A stretch of DNA of 64,000 bases from Spirirestis rafaelensis WJT71-NPBG6 (lineage in GTDB: Bacteria > Cyanobacteriota > Cyanobacteriia > Cyanobacteriales > Nostocaceae), in assembly GCA_019359015.1 (NCBI GenBank), contig JAHHID010000018.1:35674-99673 (forward strand), in the 5' to 3' direction. The translations under genes and the position numbers were made by a program. Of this stretch, positions 1 to 8,006 are shown piece after piece. Below the pieces are notes generated by a model. The model was not told the DNA's origin and did not search any database. It was given only the letters and a program-made list of their open reading frames with translations. Position 1 is the first letter of the stretch, and each line of letters opens with the position of its first letter.

Positions 1-2
1 AA

Positions 3-3000
3 TCCTCATGGCGGTATTTTGCAAGTACCCAAAAATCACTAATTTTAATCCCAGCTTTTGAGCAACCAAAATTTTTACCAAGAGAGCATCATATTCTTAT
101 CCCCATTGGTAGAGAAATTAGTCGTGCTAAAGACGGATTAGTGCTTTCGCGCCCCAATAAAACAGACTTTAGGCAGGCTTTGGTAGATATGGGGCTATCA
201 GAAGAACAAGCCTATAACTTAAGTAAAAATTCCAAGCGAAATCTCAACGTTTTACGGCGACTAATTGCAGTTGCATCCGAAATACATACTCCCGATTGGG
301 CAAAACCAGAAAATGCCCGTTCTCTCATTCCAGTTTTACTGGCTGGAGCATGGGATGATACAAAAGAACGCGACAGAGAAGCGATCACCAAACTAGCTCG
401 CAAACCCTATGAAGAAGTTGTAGCAGATATATCACGTTGGGTAAATAGTTCTGACCCTCCTGTTCGACAAGTGGGAAGTGTTTGGCAGTTAATTTCCCGC
501 GAAGATTCATGGCATCTTTTATCACGCTTTATTGTCCGTGACGACCTGGAAGCATTTAAAAACGTTACACTCTCGGTTTTAGGAACCGTTGATCCACGAT
601 ATGAGTTACCGTTAGACCAACGCTATGCAGCCACCATATATGGTAAGAAGTTGCCAAACTCAGGCTTTCTCAGAGAAGGACTGGCAGAAACTTTAGTACT
701 TTTAGCAACACGGGGGCTACCGCACGAAACTCAAGATATAATATCACCACAGGAAAGAGTCACTGGAATTATACATTCTTTGTTAAATTCCAATGTTGAC
801 TGGCAAATTTGGGCATCACTTGCATATTTTTTACCCACTCTAGCAGAAGCCGCACCAGAAGCATTTTTAGAAGCTGTTGACGATGGGCTTGCAGGAGATA
901 ATCCCACTTTAGTGCAGTTGTTTTTACAAGAGGATACTTTTGGTGGTAGTCCTCACACGGGACTGCTTTGGGCGATGGAAGTCCTTGTCTGGGAAGCACA
1001 ATATCTGTCACAAGTTACCCTGATTCTTGGGAAGCTTTCTAGACTCGATCCAGGCGGGAAAATTATCAACCGTCCATTTCGTAGCTTGTGTGAAATTTTT
1101 CTATGCTGGCACCCTCAAACACCAGCAAAACTTGAACAACGCTTGCGTGTGATTGATACACTTATTGCTCGTGAACCAGATATTGCTTGGCAGCTTTTAT
1201 GTAACTTGCTTCCAGAAATTAGCAGCGGTATTTCACACCCAATTTATAAACCTCGTTGGCGAGATTGGAATACAGACTCTACTCCAAAAATTACTTTGTC
1301 TGAATACTGGAAGAACGTAGATGCTGTTATGGAGCGAGTTCTTTATAATATGGGGACTGGCAGTAAAAGATTGTGTGATGTAGTTAAGAAAATAGAGTTA
1401 CTACCATCTCAATTACAAGATAAAAGTATCAATCATCTGCTTGCAGTAGATACCACTAGTATCAACCAAAAAGACTTAGCAATAATTTGCGATACCCTCA
1501 GAGGAATAATTCACAAACACAAAGAATTTTCTGATGCTAAGTGGGCATTACCTGCGGATTCTATTGATAAATTTTACTTGCTATACCAAAAGTTTGAACC
1601 CAAGAATGTCATATATTCTTATACCTGGTTATTCTCCTTCAACCCTAACTTCCTATATCGTATTCATAAAGAGCGTATTCATGGCTATTGGGAAACAAGA
1701 GATAAAAAAATTAAGCAGGCACAAACAGCGGCAGCAAGGAAAGTTTACTTTCAAGCTGATATAAATGTTTTTTTAGAAATGACAGAGTTGGTAAAAGAGC
1801 CTGGTTTGCTAGGTGCTGCAATTGCCAACATAGAAACGATTACTGAAGAAATTGAAGTAAGCTTTCTTAGCGAAACTCTTGGAAATGAAAACAATTTACT
1901 GAATGTTCTAGCAATAGGATTTATACGTGGTAGTCTCACAAATCGTGGATGGACTTGGGTAGAAAATATCCTTTCTATCGCCCAAAATAACCATTGGTCA
2001 GGACAGCAAGTGATTAATTTTTTCTATGCGTTGCCGTTTGAAAAACGCACTTGGGATTTGTTAATTCCTTTTGGGGAGGAATTAACAAATCTATATTGGC
2101 AAACCATTCCGGCAGGTTGGGTTAAAGAAAATGAACAAGAGGATGCAATCATTAAGTTATTAGAATTTAATCGTCCCTATGCAGCACTAAACCTAGTTAA
2201 TTTATACCAAAATGATCAAACTAAATTCTTACCATCAACTCTATTAGTAGATATTCTTGAAAAAGCCGCCTCAGTTGATCCTTATAAGGAAAAACCACAA
2301 ACCAATACGAGTTGTATGAGCTATCGCATCGAAAAAATTTTTGATATTCTAGAAAGAGCAGACAATATCGAAGATAACAAACTTGCCTTTTTAGAATGGA
2401 TATACTTACCGCTACTAGTTCATTCGCAACGACAACCTAAACTTCTTTACCAAGAACTTTCCAAAGATCCTCTATTTTTTGTACAAATTCTAAAGTTTGT
2501 GTATAAGTCAGAAGATGATAGAGATGAATCAGTGGAAATTGATCGAGCTACTTTAAACCGTGCGGAATTAGGGTATAAGTTACTCGAATCGTGGCATCAA
2601 GTACCTGGTCTTAAGGAAGATGGGACTGTTGAGCTAGAACAATTAAGAAATTGGGTATTACAGGCAAGAGCAGCCAGCCAGGAAAGCGGAAGGGGTAAAA
2701 TAGCAGATGTAAAGATTGGTCATGTTTTAGCATATGCACCGAAATCATCAGATGGTATATGGCCAGATATCGCAGTGCGAGAAATTATTGAAGAAGTTGC
2801 AAGTAAACACATGGAACGGGCTATAGCAACTGGCGTTTTTAACAAGCGGGGAGTTTGGACAAAATCAATAGGTGAAGGTGGAGTTCAGGAAAGGCAATTG
2901 GCTGAAACCTATCGAAATTATGCAATTGCTGTATGGGACACTCATCCCAGAACAGCGGCAATGTTACGCAGCATTGCTGACGGTTATATCTCTGATGCTC

Positions 3001-3035
3001 ACAGAGAAGATATTTGGGCAGAGTTAGAGGACTAG
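3..3035 (+). CDS. Large helical protein, C-terminal part (5' end outside window); possible STAND/AAA-type NTPase of a defence system
   Basis: The frame is open from the first complete codon at position 3, so the GTG at 141 is almost certainly internal and this is the tail of a longer protein. About 1,010 residues are visible. They look helical throughout, with no signal peptide or membrane segment. The segment around the edge (HHILIPIGREISRAKDG, then RNLNVLRRLIAVASE) resembles the region just after the nucleotide-binding core of large bacterial P-loop NTPases. The rest, with motifs such as DPPVRQVGSVWQLISRED, reads like a helical-repeat sensor region. The Walker motifs would lie upstream of the window, so the NTPase call is inference. 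The gene ends with TAG and is followed by about 190 bp without features before rsmE. Confidence 0.6.
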   Translation, partial: SSWRYFASTQKSLILIPAFEQPKFLPREHHILIPIGREISRAKDGLVLSRPNKTDFRQALVDMGLSEEQAYNLSKNSKRNLNVLRRLIAVASEIHTPDWAKPENARSLIPVLLAGAWDDTKERDREAITKLARKPYEEVVADISRWVNSSDPPVRQVGSVWQLISREDSWHLLSRFIVRDDLEAFKNVTLSVLGTVDPRYELPLDQRYAATIYGKKLPNSGFLREGLAETLVLLATRGLPHETQDIISPQERVTGIIHSLLNSNVDWQIWASLAYFLPTLAEAAPEAFLEAVDDGLAGDNPTLVQLFLQEDTFGGSPHTGLLWAMEVLVWEAQYLSQVTLILGKLSRLDPGGKIINRPFRSLCEIFLCWHPQTPAKLEQRLRVIDTLIAREPDIAWQLLCNLLPEISSGISHPIYKPRWRDWNTDSTPKITLSEYWKNVDAVMERVLYNMGTGSKRLCDVVKKIELLPSQLQDKSINHLLAVDTTSINQKDLAIICDTLRGIIHKHKEFSDAKWALPADSIDKFYLLYQKFEPKNVIYSYTWLFSFNPNFLYRIHKERIHGYWETRDKKIKQAQTAAARKVYFQADINVFLEMTELVKEPGLLGAAIANIETITEEIEVSFLSETLGNENNLLNVLAIGFIRGSLTNRGWTWVENILSIAQNNHWSGQQVINFFYALPFEKRTWDLLIPFGEELTNLYWQTIPAGWVKENEQEDAIIKLLEFNRPYAALNLVNLYQNDQTKFLPSTLLVDILEKAASVDPYKEKPQTNTSCMSYRIEKIFDILERADNIEDNKLAFLEWIYLPLLVHSQRQPKLLYQELSKDPLFFVQILKFVYKSEDDRDESVEIDRATLNRAELGYKLLESWHQVPGLKEDGTVELEQLRNWVLQARAASQESGRGKIADVKIGHVLAYAPKSSDGIWPDIAVREIIEEVASKHMERAIATGVFNKRGVWTKSIGEGGVQERQLAETYRNYAIAVWDTHPRTAAMLRSIADGYISDAHREDIWAELED

Positions 3036-3231
3036 GTGTAGATAAACGCGAAGTAAATTGCTAAAAACCGTTATTTCGTCGCCGTTTTGGCATTGATGTT
3101 CTTACGTTCCAAGCTCAACCTATTTAATTCACATTTGACGTGTTTTTATAAAATATCTAAATATTTTTCGTTTCGATCACAATAGAATCCGGACACAAAT
3201 CATTGCTACCTTCAAGCGTGCGTCAAATCAC

Positions 3232-3942
3232 ATGGCTCAATTGCAAAGAATCGCGATCGCACCTTCTCAACTTCAACAAAATCAAATTCTGCTCACACCT
3301 CAACAACAACATTACCTGGGGCGTGTATTACGTTTATGTGACGGCGATCACTTCATAGCAATGGATGGCAAGGGCAAATGGTGGCTAGCGCAGTTAGAAG
3401 GTGAGCAAGCGCAGATTTTAGAAATACTGACAGTAGAAACCGAATTATCTGTATCCATTACATTAATGGTAGCCTTGCCGAAAGGTAATGGATTTGATGA
3501 AGTCGTGCGGTGTTGTACTGAATTAGGTGTAGCTTGTATTGCGCCAGTGACGAGCGATCGTACTTTACTTAATCCCAGTCCCCAAAAACTTGAACGCTGG
3601 CGACGCATAGCATCTGAAGCTGCCGAACAATCAGAGCGTTCCTTTGTCCCAACAATATTAGAACCTATTTCCTTTGACGCTGCTTTATCGTCATTTGCAA
3701 CACAGCAGAAATATATTTGCGAGGGACGCGGTAACTATCCCCATTTAAAAACTTGCTTGCAGCAAACAGGACAAACGACAATTATCATTGCGACTGGTCC
3801 AGAAGGGGGATGGACAGAAAAAGAAATTGACAACGCTATTCAAGCCGGATTTCAACCAGTTTCCCTTGGTCGCCGCATCCTCAGAGCAGTTACAGCCCCG
3901 ATTGTGGCATTATCCCTAATTTCCGCAGCTTGTGAAGTATAG
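3232..3942 (+). CDS. rsmE: 16S rRNA (uracil(1498)-N(3))-methyltransferase RsmE
   Basis: RsmE methylates N3 of U1498 in helix 44 of 16S rRNA using S-adenosylmethionine. It belongs to the SPOUT superfamily and works in the cytoplasm. The 236-residue length is normal. An N-terminal PUA-like part (HYLGRVLRLCDGD) precedes the SPOUT knot, which carries the diagnostic ATGPEGGWTEKEID motif and the C-terminal LGRRILRAVTAP motif that form the SAM-binding trefoil knot. In most homologues the last motif reads ILRxETA; here Val replaces Glu, a small deviation. The ATG start is the first in frame. The gene stands alone. Confidence 0.95.
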   Translation: MAQLQRIAIAPSQLQQNQILLTPQQQHYLGRVLRLCDGDHFIAMDGKGKWWLAQLEGEQAQILEILTVETELSVSITLMVALPKGNGFDEVVRCCTELGVACIAPVTSDRTLLNPSPQKLERWRRIASEAAEQSERSFVPTILEPISFDAALSSFATQQKYICEGRGNYPHLKTCLQQTGQTTIIIATGPEGGWTEKEIDNAIQAGFQPVSLGRRILRAVTAPIVALSLISAACEV

Positions 3943-4066
3943 TAGTAAGCGCTCTTGACACCATATCAGATTTTTAGAGCAATGCTGACTCTATAGGATC
4001 AGGCGATCGCACTTTGTTTGAGCTAATAAATGTTGGGTTTCGTCTTCGGACAGAATGATTAGGGTT

Positions 4067-4318
4067 CCGAAATAGCAATTGTTGTCTCAAAAGCTATTTT
4101 GGCGACTCCGGAAATAGCAAATGGGTTGGCTGAAATAGCAATTGTAGTATCCGAAATAGCAAATGCTGTCTCAAAAGCTATTTTGGCGACTCCGGAAATA
4201 GCAAATGGGTTCGCCGAAATAGCAATTGTAGTATCAAAAATGGCAACTGTAGCATCCCAAATAGCAATTGTAGTATCCGAAATAGCAAATGTTGTCTCAA
4301 AAGCTATTTTGGCAACTC
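4067..4318 (+). repeat. 21-bp tandem repeat array, 12 units with an 84-bp higher-order period
   Basis: Twelve consecutive 21-bp units run without gaps from 4067 to 4318. There are three main unit types: CCGAAATAGCAATTG..., CAAAAGCTATTTTGGCGACTC and CGGAAATAGCAAATGGG.... Units 1-4 and 5-8 repeat as a block, giving an 84-bp superperiod; units 9-10 are variants and 11-12 restart the block. Because 21 is a multiple of 3, one frame is open and would encode a degenerate heptad-like EIAIVVS/KAILATP repeat. It has no ATG, only a TTG inside the array, and is closed by TAG at 4060-4062 just upstream. I treat it as a non-coding minisatellite or a decayed repeat gene. Confidence 0.85.
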
Positions 4319-4460
4319 CCTAAATGGCTTTTGCGATCGCACCCTACTGGATTGACTACACTTAAAGTGTTGCAAACATGGTTATCAATCTGAATTTACA
4401 GCAATCCCAGCCATCGGCTAACCAATATTCTTTCAGCTAAAATCGAGAGAGTGGATTTTA

Positions 4461-4889
4461 GTGGTAACAGCCAAGTCTATGGAAGTTACATTTGATTTAC
4501 CTGATGAAGTTGTCACTCAACTTCAACCCTTTGCAGACAAGCTACCTCAAATCCTAGAGTTGGGTTTACGTGAACTAAATGCGATCGCCCAGGAAGGGTT
4601 TTCAGGTATGGCTGAAGTCCTAGAATTTTTAGCAAACCTCCCCACCGCTGAAGCCATTATTGCCCTACGTCCCTTTGAATCCCTGCAAGCTCAAACTTCT
4701 GCATCCCGACACCCGAATCGCTCCAAAGTAAAGCTTTGGTCAGATTTTACGCTTTTTGGAGAAACACTATTAGACCAAACAGAAATGCTGGGTCAAATTC
4801 AGTCTCACATTCACCTGTTTCGTAGGGAAAAGACTAATTGGGACCCAGCATTTCATTTATATAGCGGACTGGCGTTTACTAAGGGATGA
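4461..4889 (+). pseudogene. Cyanobacterial antitoxin-like small protein, 3' end replaced by a hairpin-bearing sequence
   Basis: The first 80 or so residues (FDLPDEVVTQLQPFADKLPQ, then LGLRELNAIAQEGFSG and LEFLANLPTAEAIIALRP) match a family of small proteins common in filamentous cyanobacteria, often beside PIN or PemK-like toxins. From memory the family normally ends in a conserved EEQLWQQYQYLEH segment. Here the sequence departs after residue 84 or so (SLQAQTS). It continues with about 55 unrelated residues encoded by DNA containing a 13-bp perfect inverted repeat. No toxin gene follows. The start is GTG 4461, preceded by GAGAG; ATG 4479 is an alternative. Probably a truncated gene with a foreign tail. 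Confidence 0.55.
4782..4854. repeat. Inverted repeat (13-bp perfect arms, 47-nt spacer)
   Basis: The arms GAAATGCTGGGTC (4782-4794) and GACCCAGCATTTC (4842-4854) are perfect inverted repeats. They lie inside the divergent 3' tail of the antitoxin-like gene, so the tail may be an inserted palindromic element. Confidence 0.75.
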
Positions 4890-4893
4890 AGTT

Positions 4894-5493
4894 TTAACCA
4901 GGAGTTTTCACTTGACGAGCCATGTCCAAGAAAGAAGTCATGTTCGCACCAGGACGACGACGACCGTTAGAGCTTGTAGCAGAAGGAGCTAGGTACTTGG
5001 GAGCAAAAGTCGTTTCAGTTGGTATCTTTTCAACTTTGCTAGCTGCGGGTGTTAGCTCTGGTTTAGCTTCACCCTTAGGAGCCTTGCCATTTTTAGAAGC
5101 TTTGGCTGACTTAGAGTCGGCAATAGAAGCAGTAGCTTTTTTTCCATTGGATGACGCTGTGCCATTAGATGGAACTGTTTCCACTTCTTTTTTACTATCA
5201 GATACAACTTTATCTGCTGTTTTTTTAGAATCAGATACAACTTTATCTGCTGCTTTTTTAGTTTCAGTAGCAACTTTATCTGCTGCTTTCTGAGTGTTTG
5301 ATGCTACTTCTTTTGCTGCCTCTTTAACAGTCTCTAACGGCTTTATACTCTTGGCTTCGTCTAACTCTAAGAAATAGCCGTTGCTTTTCTTCTTGGCTGG
5401 TGAAAGCTCAGTATTGCCTTTTTTCTTACCTGGTAATAGCCCAGTAACAAAACCCAAAATTCCCGCGATTAAGTTTTTGATAAACCCGAACAT
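4894..5493 (-). CDS. Conserved cyanobacterial membrane-anchored protein with KAADKV repeats
   Basis: The 199-residue protein starts with a short amphipathic or hydrophobic segment (MFGFIKNLIAGILGFVTGLL) followed by GKKKG. A conserved GYFLELDEAKS patch comes next, then a lysine- and alanine-rich repeat region (KAADKVATETK, KAADKVVSDSK, KTADKVVSDSK) that looks like a coiled coil or extended helix. The low-complexity Ser/Lys/Ala C-terminal half ends in a conserved-looking GRRRPGANMTSFLDMARQ. A good AGGAG Shine-Dalgarno sequence sits about 10 nt before the ATG. I recognise the N-terminal pattern from cyanobacterial hypothetical proteins but know no proven function. Membrane or thylakoid surface association is inference. 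Confidence 0.75.
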   Translation of the reverse strand: MFGFIKNLIAGILGFVTGLLPGKKKGNTELSPAKKKSNGYFLELDEAKSIKPLETVKEAAKEVASNTQKAADKVATETKKAADKVVSDSKKTADKVVSDSKKEVETVPSNGTASSNGKKATASIADSKSAKASKNGKAPKGEAKPELTPAASKVEKIPTETTFAPKYLAPSATSSNGRRRPGANMTSFLDMARQVKTPG

Positions 5494-5928
5494 TACAATT
5501 ACTCCTGCTCTTTATATTTGGAAACCTAACGCAATTGTCAAAAATTACGTCAAAATGTTACATTTTATCAAAATTTTGTTTAGTGACCGATTTCCTGGCA
5601 TCACCCTGTGTATGTGACACTCCTCATTGGTCTGTGCCGATCTAGATTCTAATAACAGTATAGGACAAACGTTTTAAACTCTTTTTCGCAACTAAGGAGC
5701 AACTGTGTGTGCCGAGAATTAATTATTAAATTTTACTGTAACTAAGAGCAAGTTTCTGAAAGTTGACTTAACAAAAATTAATGTTATGCACGAAAACTTA
5801 AGTATCTCACTGGAGAAATTAGTCGTCTATAAACACTGAGGGGGAGTGTCATAGTCTAGTTGCGCGATCGCCATCGCAGTCGGTTAAATTTTCTACATAA
5901 TTGGATTTGGATTAGACATATTTTGTAT
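5494..5928. other. Gene-free intergenic region
   Basis: Divergent spacer between the KAADKV-repeat protein (minus) and the lipase (plus). It is AT-rich and must hold both promoters, but I can assign no promoter box. A TTG-started extension of the lipase frame (5860) enters it and is judged non-coding. Confidence 0.5.
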
Positions 5929-6600
5929 ATGAATACTGAGACTCAGCAGGGCAATTCCGTGGTATTGGTACACGGTATTAACGATACGGGGCAAGTTTTC
6001 CGGACAATGGCGACCTACCTGAGAAACCGGGGATGGTCTGTGTATACTTTAGATTTAATACCGAATAATGGTGATTTTGGTCTGGAGAAATTAGCACAGC
6101 AAGTTGCTGATTATATTGCCGACAGCTTTGCCGCAGAACAACCACTAGATATAGTTGGTTTTAGCATGGGGGGAATTATCAGCCGTTACTATGTGCAGCG
6201 ACTGGGGGGAATTAATCGCGTGCAGCGGTTTATTACCATATCTTCGCCCCATAATGGAACAGCGATCGCTTATGCTTCCCTACGTCCTGGCTGCGTGCAA
6301 ATGCGTCCTAACAGCGCATTTCTCCAAGATTTGAATAGTGACGTGGCGATGTTAAAGCAGTTGAACTTTACCTCAATGTGGACACCATATGATTTAATGA
6401 TTGTCCCAGCAAATAGTTCGCGTCTTCCCCTAGGAACAGAGGTGATAGTACCATCGAGGCTGCACCCTTGGATGTTAACCGACTCACGCTGTTTGGCGGC
6501 AGTAGCAGAAGCATTATCTTCACCCCCAATTAATTCCGGTCGCCAATTTGGGCATACTCAGGACTTCCAAAAATCGCTTCTGGGTAACGATAATACTTAA
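5929..6600 (+). CDS. Alpha/beta-hydrolase, triacylglycerol lipase/esterase type
   Basis: An alpha/beta-hydrolase of 223 residues from the ATG at 5929. An upstream in-frame TTG at 5860 would add 23 unlikely residues. The oxyanion region is VLVHGINDTG (residues 12-21). The nucleophile elbow GFSMGG has Ser at residue 79, followed by ISSPHNGT as in lipases of the EstA/LipA type. The acid and His are probably in the stretch ending SRLHPWML. No signal peptide is seen, so it may act in the cytoplasm on lipids or esters. Its last 71 bp overlap the convergent VOC gene, so one of the two C-termini may have been extended by mutation of a stop codon. Confidence 0.85.
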   Translation: MNTETQQGNSVVLVHGINDTGQVFRTMATYLRNRGWSVYTLDLIPNNGDFGLEKLAQQVADYIADSFAAEQPLDIVGFSMGGIISRYYVQRLGGINRVQRFITISSPHNGTAIAYASLRPGCVQMRPNSAFLQDLNSDVAMLKQLNFTSMWTPYDLMIVPANSSRLPLGTEVIVPSRLHPWMLTDSRCLAAVAEALSSPPINSGRQFGHTQDFQKSLLGNDNT

Positions 6601-6961
6601 ACTCCATCAAGTTATGAAAAGGATCTTCTAAAAAGAAAGTGCGGTGTTCTAGAGGAGAACCGACAAAGCGGTGTTTAGCTTCTTCAAAGAAAAGTAGCTG
6701 TCGTTGTTGCGATCGCCTTAATAAATCTTCCCAGTCACCTTCAACGCTAAAAATTAGCCCAAAGTGTCTGGGATAGATACCCCGTTGGGGTGTTAGAAGT
6801 TCTTTGGTCATGTGCGCTACCAATTGATGACCGTAGAGATTGAGAATCAGCGCGTGCTGGTTTTCGCGACCGGCAACACAGCCTAACCCATCGACATAAT
6901 ATGCTTTGGTTTGGGCAATGTCGGTAATTGGAAAGGCAAGATGAAATAAAGTTTCGTTCAT
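6530..6961 (-). CDS. VOC family protein (glyoxalase/dioxygenase fold)
   Basis: A small vicinal-oxygen-chelate protein of 143 residues. The typical start FHLAFPITDIAQTKAYYVDGLGC carries the first metal-ligand His (residue 7), YPRHFGLIF the second, and HNLMEFKYY near the C-terminus the Glu ligand. This is the usual H-H-E set of a paired beta-alpha-beta-beta-beta fold. Family members include glyoxalases, dioxygenases and antibiotic-binding proteins, and the substrate cannot be read from sequence. It converges on the lipase gene with a 71-bp overlap. An ATATATATATG stretch precedes the start and no clear ribosome site is visible. Confidence 0.85.
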   Translation of the reverse strand: MNETLFHLAFPITDIAQTKAYYVDGLGCVAGRENQHALILNLYGHQLVAHMTKELLTPQRGIYPRHFGLIFSVEGDWEDLLRRSQQRQLLFFEEAKHRFVGSPLEHRTFFLEDPFHNLMEFKYYRYPEAIFGSPEYAQIGDRN

Positions 6962-7064
6962 ATATATATGTATGGTGGCTTTGAAACTGAGTATTGATGC
7001 TATTTACAATTTATCGAACAAAGCTTTGTTGGTTGTAAATGCGATCGCCTTTGTTAAACTCCTC

Positions 7065-7240
7065 AGAGGATGTTTGAAAAGTATCCTTATTAACATCAAA
7101 ACCCTAGAAACCTAACCCCTAACCCTTCTCTATAAGGGAAGGGAAACAGGGAATCAGGGTTTTCAAAGCCTCTCCCCCACGGGGGAGAGGTTTGGAGAGG
7201 GGTTATGCAGGTAAACTTTGCGACTTTTCAAACATCCTCT
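7065..7240. mobile_element. MITE-like element with 18-bp perfect terminal inverted repeats
   Basis: AGAGGATGTTTGAAAAGT at 7065-7082 is exactly the reverse complement of 7223-7240, enclosing 140 bp. The interior has CTAACCCCTAACCC and a GGGGGAGAGG palindrome (CCTCTCCCCCACGGGGGAGAGG), and no open frame. The size and perfect termini suit a non-autonomous mobile element. I see no clear target-site duplication. Confidence 0.65.
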
Positions 7241-7551
7241 CATTTCACCGCTAAAAGCCCCAGTGCTTCTCAAGCTTGTCCTATTTTTAAATATTTTTAA
7301 ATATACGGCTTCGGGCTTAGTTTTATAAACCAATACACTGCTGATATAATTTTTACGTATATTTGCTAAAATATATTACGATCCATACGAAACACCAAAT
7401 TTTTTATTTTTTGGTGATAACACCACCTCCGCAAAGGCTGAGGTTGAATTGAGTGGAATTGAAATCTATCTCAGTCCTTGCGGCTTAAGAAGCACTTTTG
7501 TAGATATTAAAAGGGTGTAGATACCTAAGTGTCTATACCTTTATTTTATTT

Positions 7552-7689
7552 ATACCAATTCTTTTTAAAGATGCATAGAATGAGCCTGCCTCCGCAGGCT
7601 TTGTTTGTCTAGCCCCAGGCTTCCAGCCTGTTCGCGCAGCGTGCGCTTGGCGCAGGGCGATAATATGCAACTTCACATAGAATTGGTAT
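7552..7689. repeat. Palindromic repeat element bounded by ATACCAATTCT inverted repeats
   Basis: ATACCAATTCT (7552-7562) is the exact reverse complement of AGAATTGGTAT (7679-7689). The interior holds small hairpins (GCCTGCCTCCGCAGGC, GGCTTCCAGCC) and a GCGCAGCGTGCGC palindrome of a kind scattered through Nostocales genomes. No open frame is present. Confidence 0.55.
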
Positions 7690-8006
7690 TAGCCTCCTTG
7701 ATTACACAAGATTGGATAATTATTTTTTTATCTGAGGCAAAAGCGCAAATAAAAGTGCGTAAACAACAAATTTTGCAATAAATTTATCAAAAATAAACGT
7801 TCCTACTTTTCCTAGCTTGTCTATTCTCGTTTTTTTACTTTCAGGAAAATAAACCGCAATTAATCGGGCAACTTTTGCCCTAAATATACTTATATAAAGA
7901 TAAATTAATTTAAACCATTACTTCTTTTCTCAGTCATGCTTTTATCAGCCATAATACTAAGTAATCAGGGATATAGCTAAATATAAATTTTTAGCGGAGC
8001 TAACTT

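Larger units (their letters stand above)
6962..8006. other. Long gene-free region with palindromic elements
   Basis: About 1 kb without a credible gene. It contains two inverted-repeat-bounded elements (annotated separately at 7065 and 7552). The remainder is AT-rich and should include the promoter of the repeat/PPC gene at 8007, whose start is preceded by AGCGGAGC. Confidence 0.6.

Noticed and set aside
4099..4323. Open frame through the 21-bp repeat array
   Set aside because: It has only an internal TTG start, an upstream stop and no ribosome site; openness follows from the 21-bp period.
7500..8006. CRISPR-like repeats in the gene-poor regions
   Set aside because: The repeats seen there are palindromic elements without regular spacers; no direct repeat with constant spacing was found anywhere in the window.
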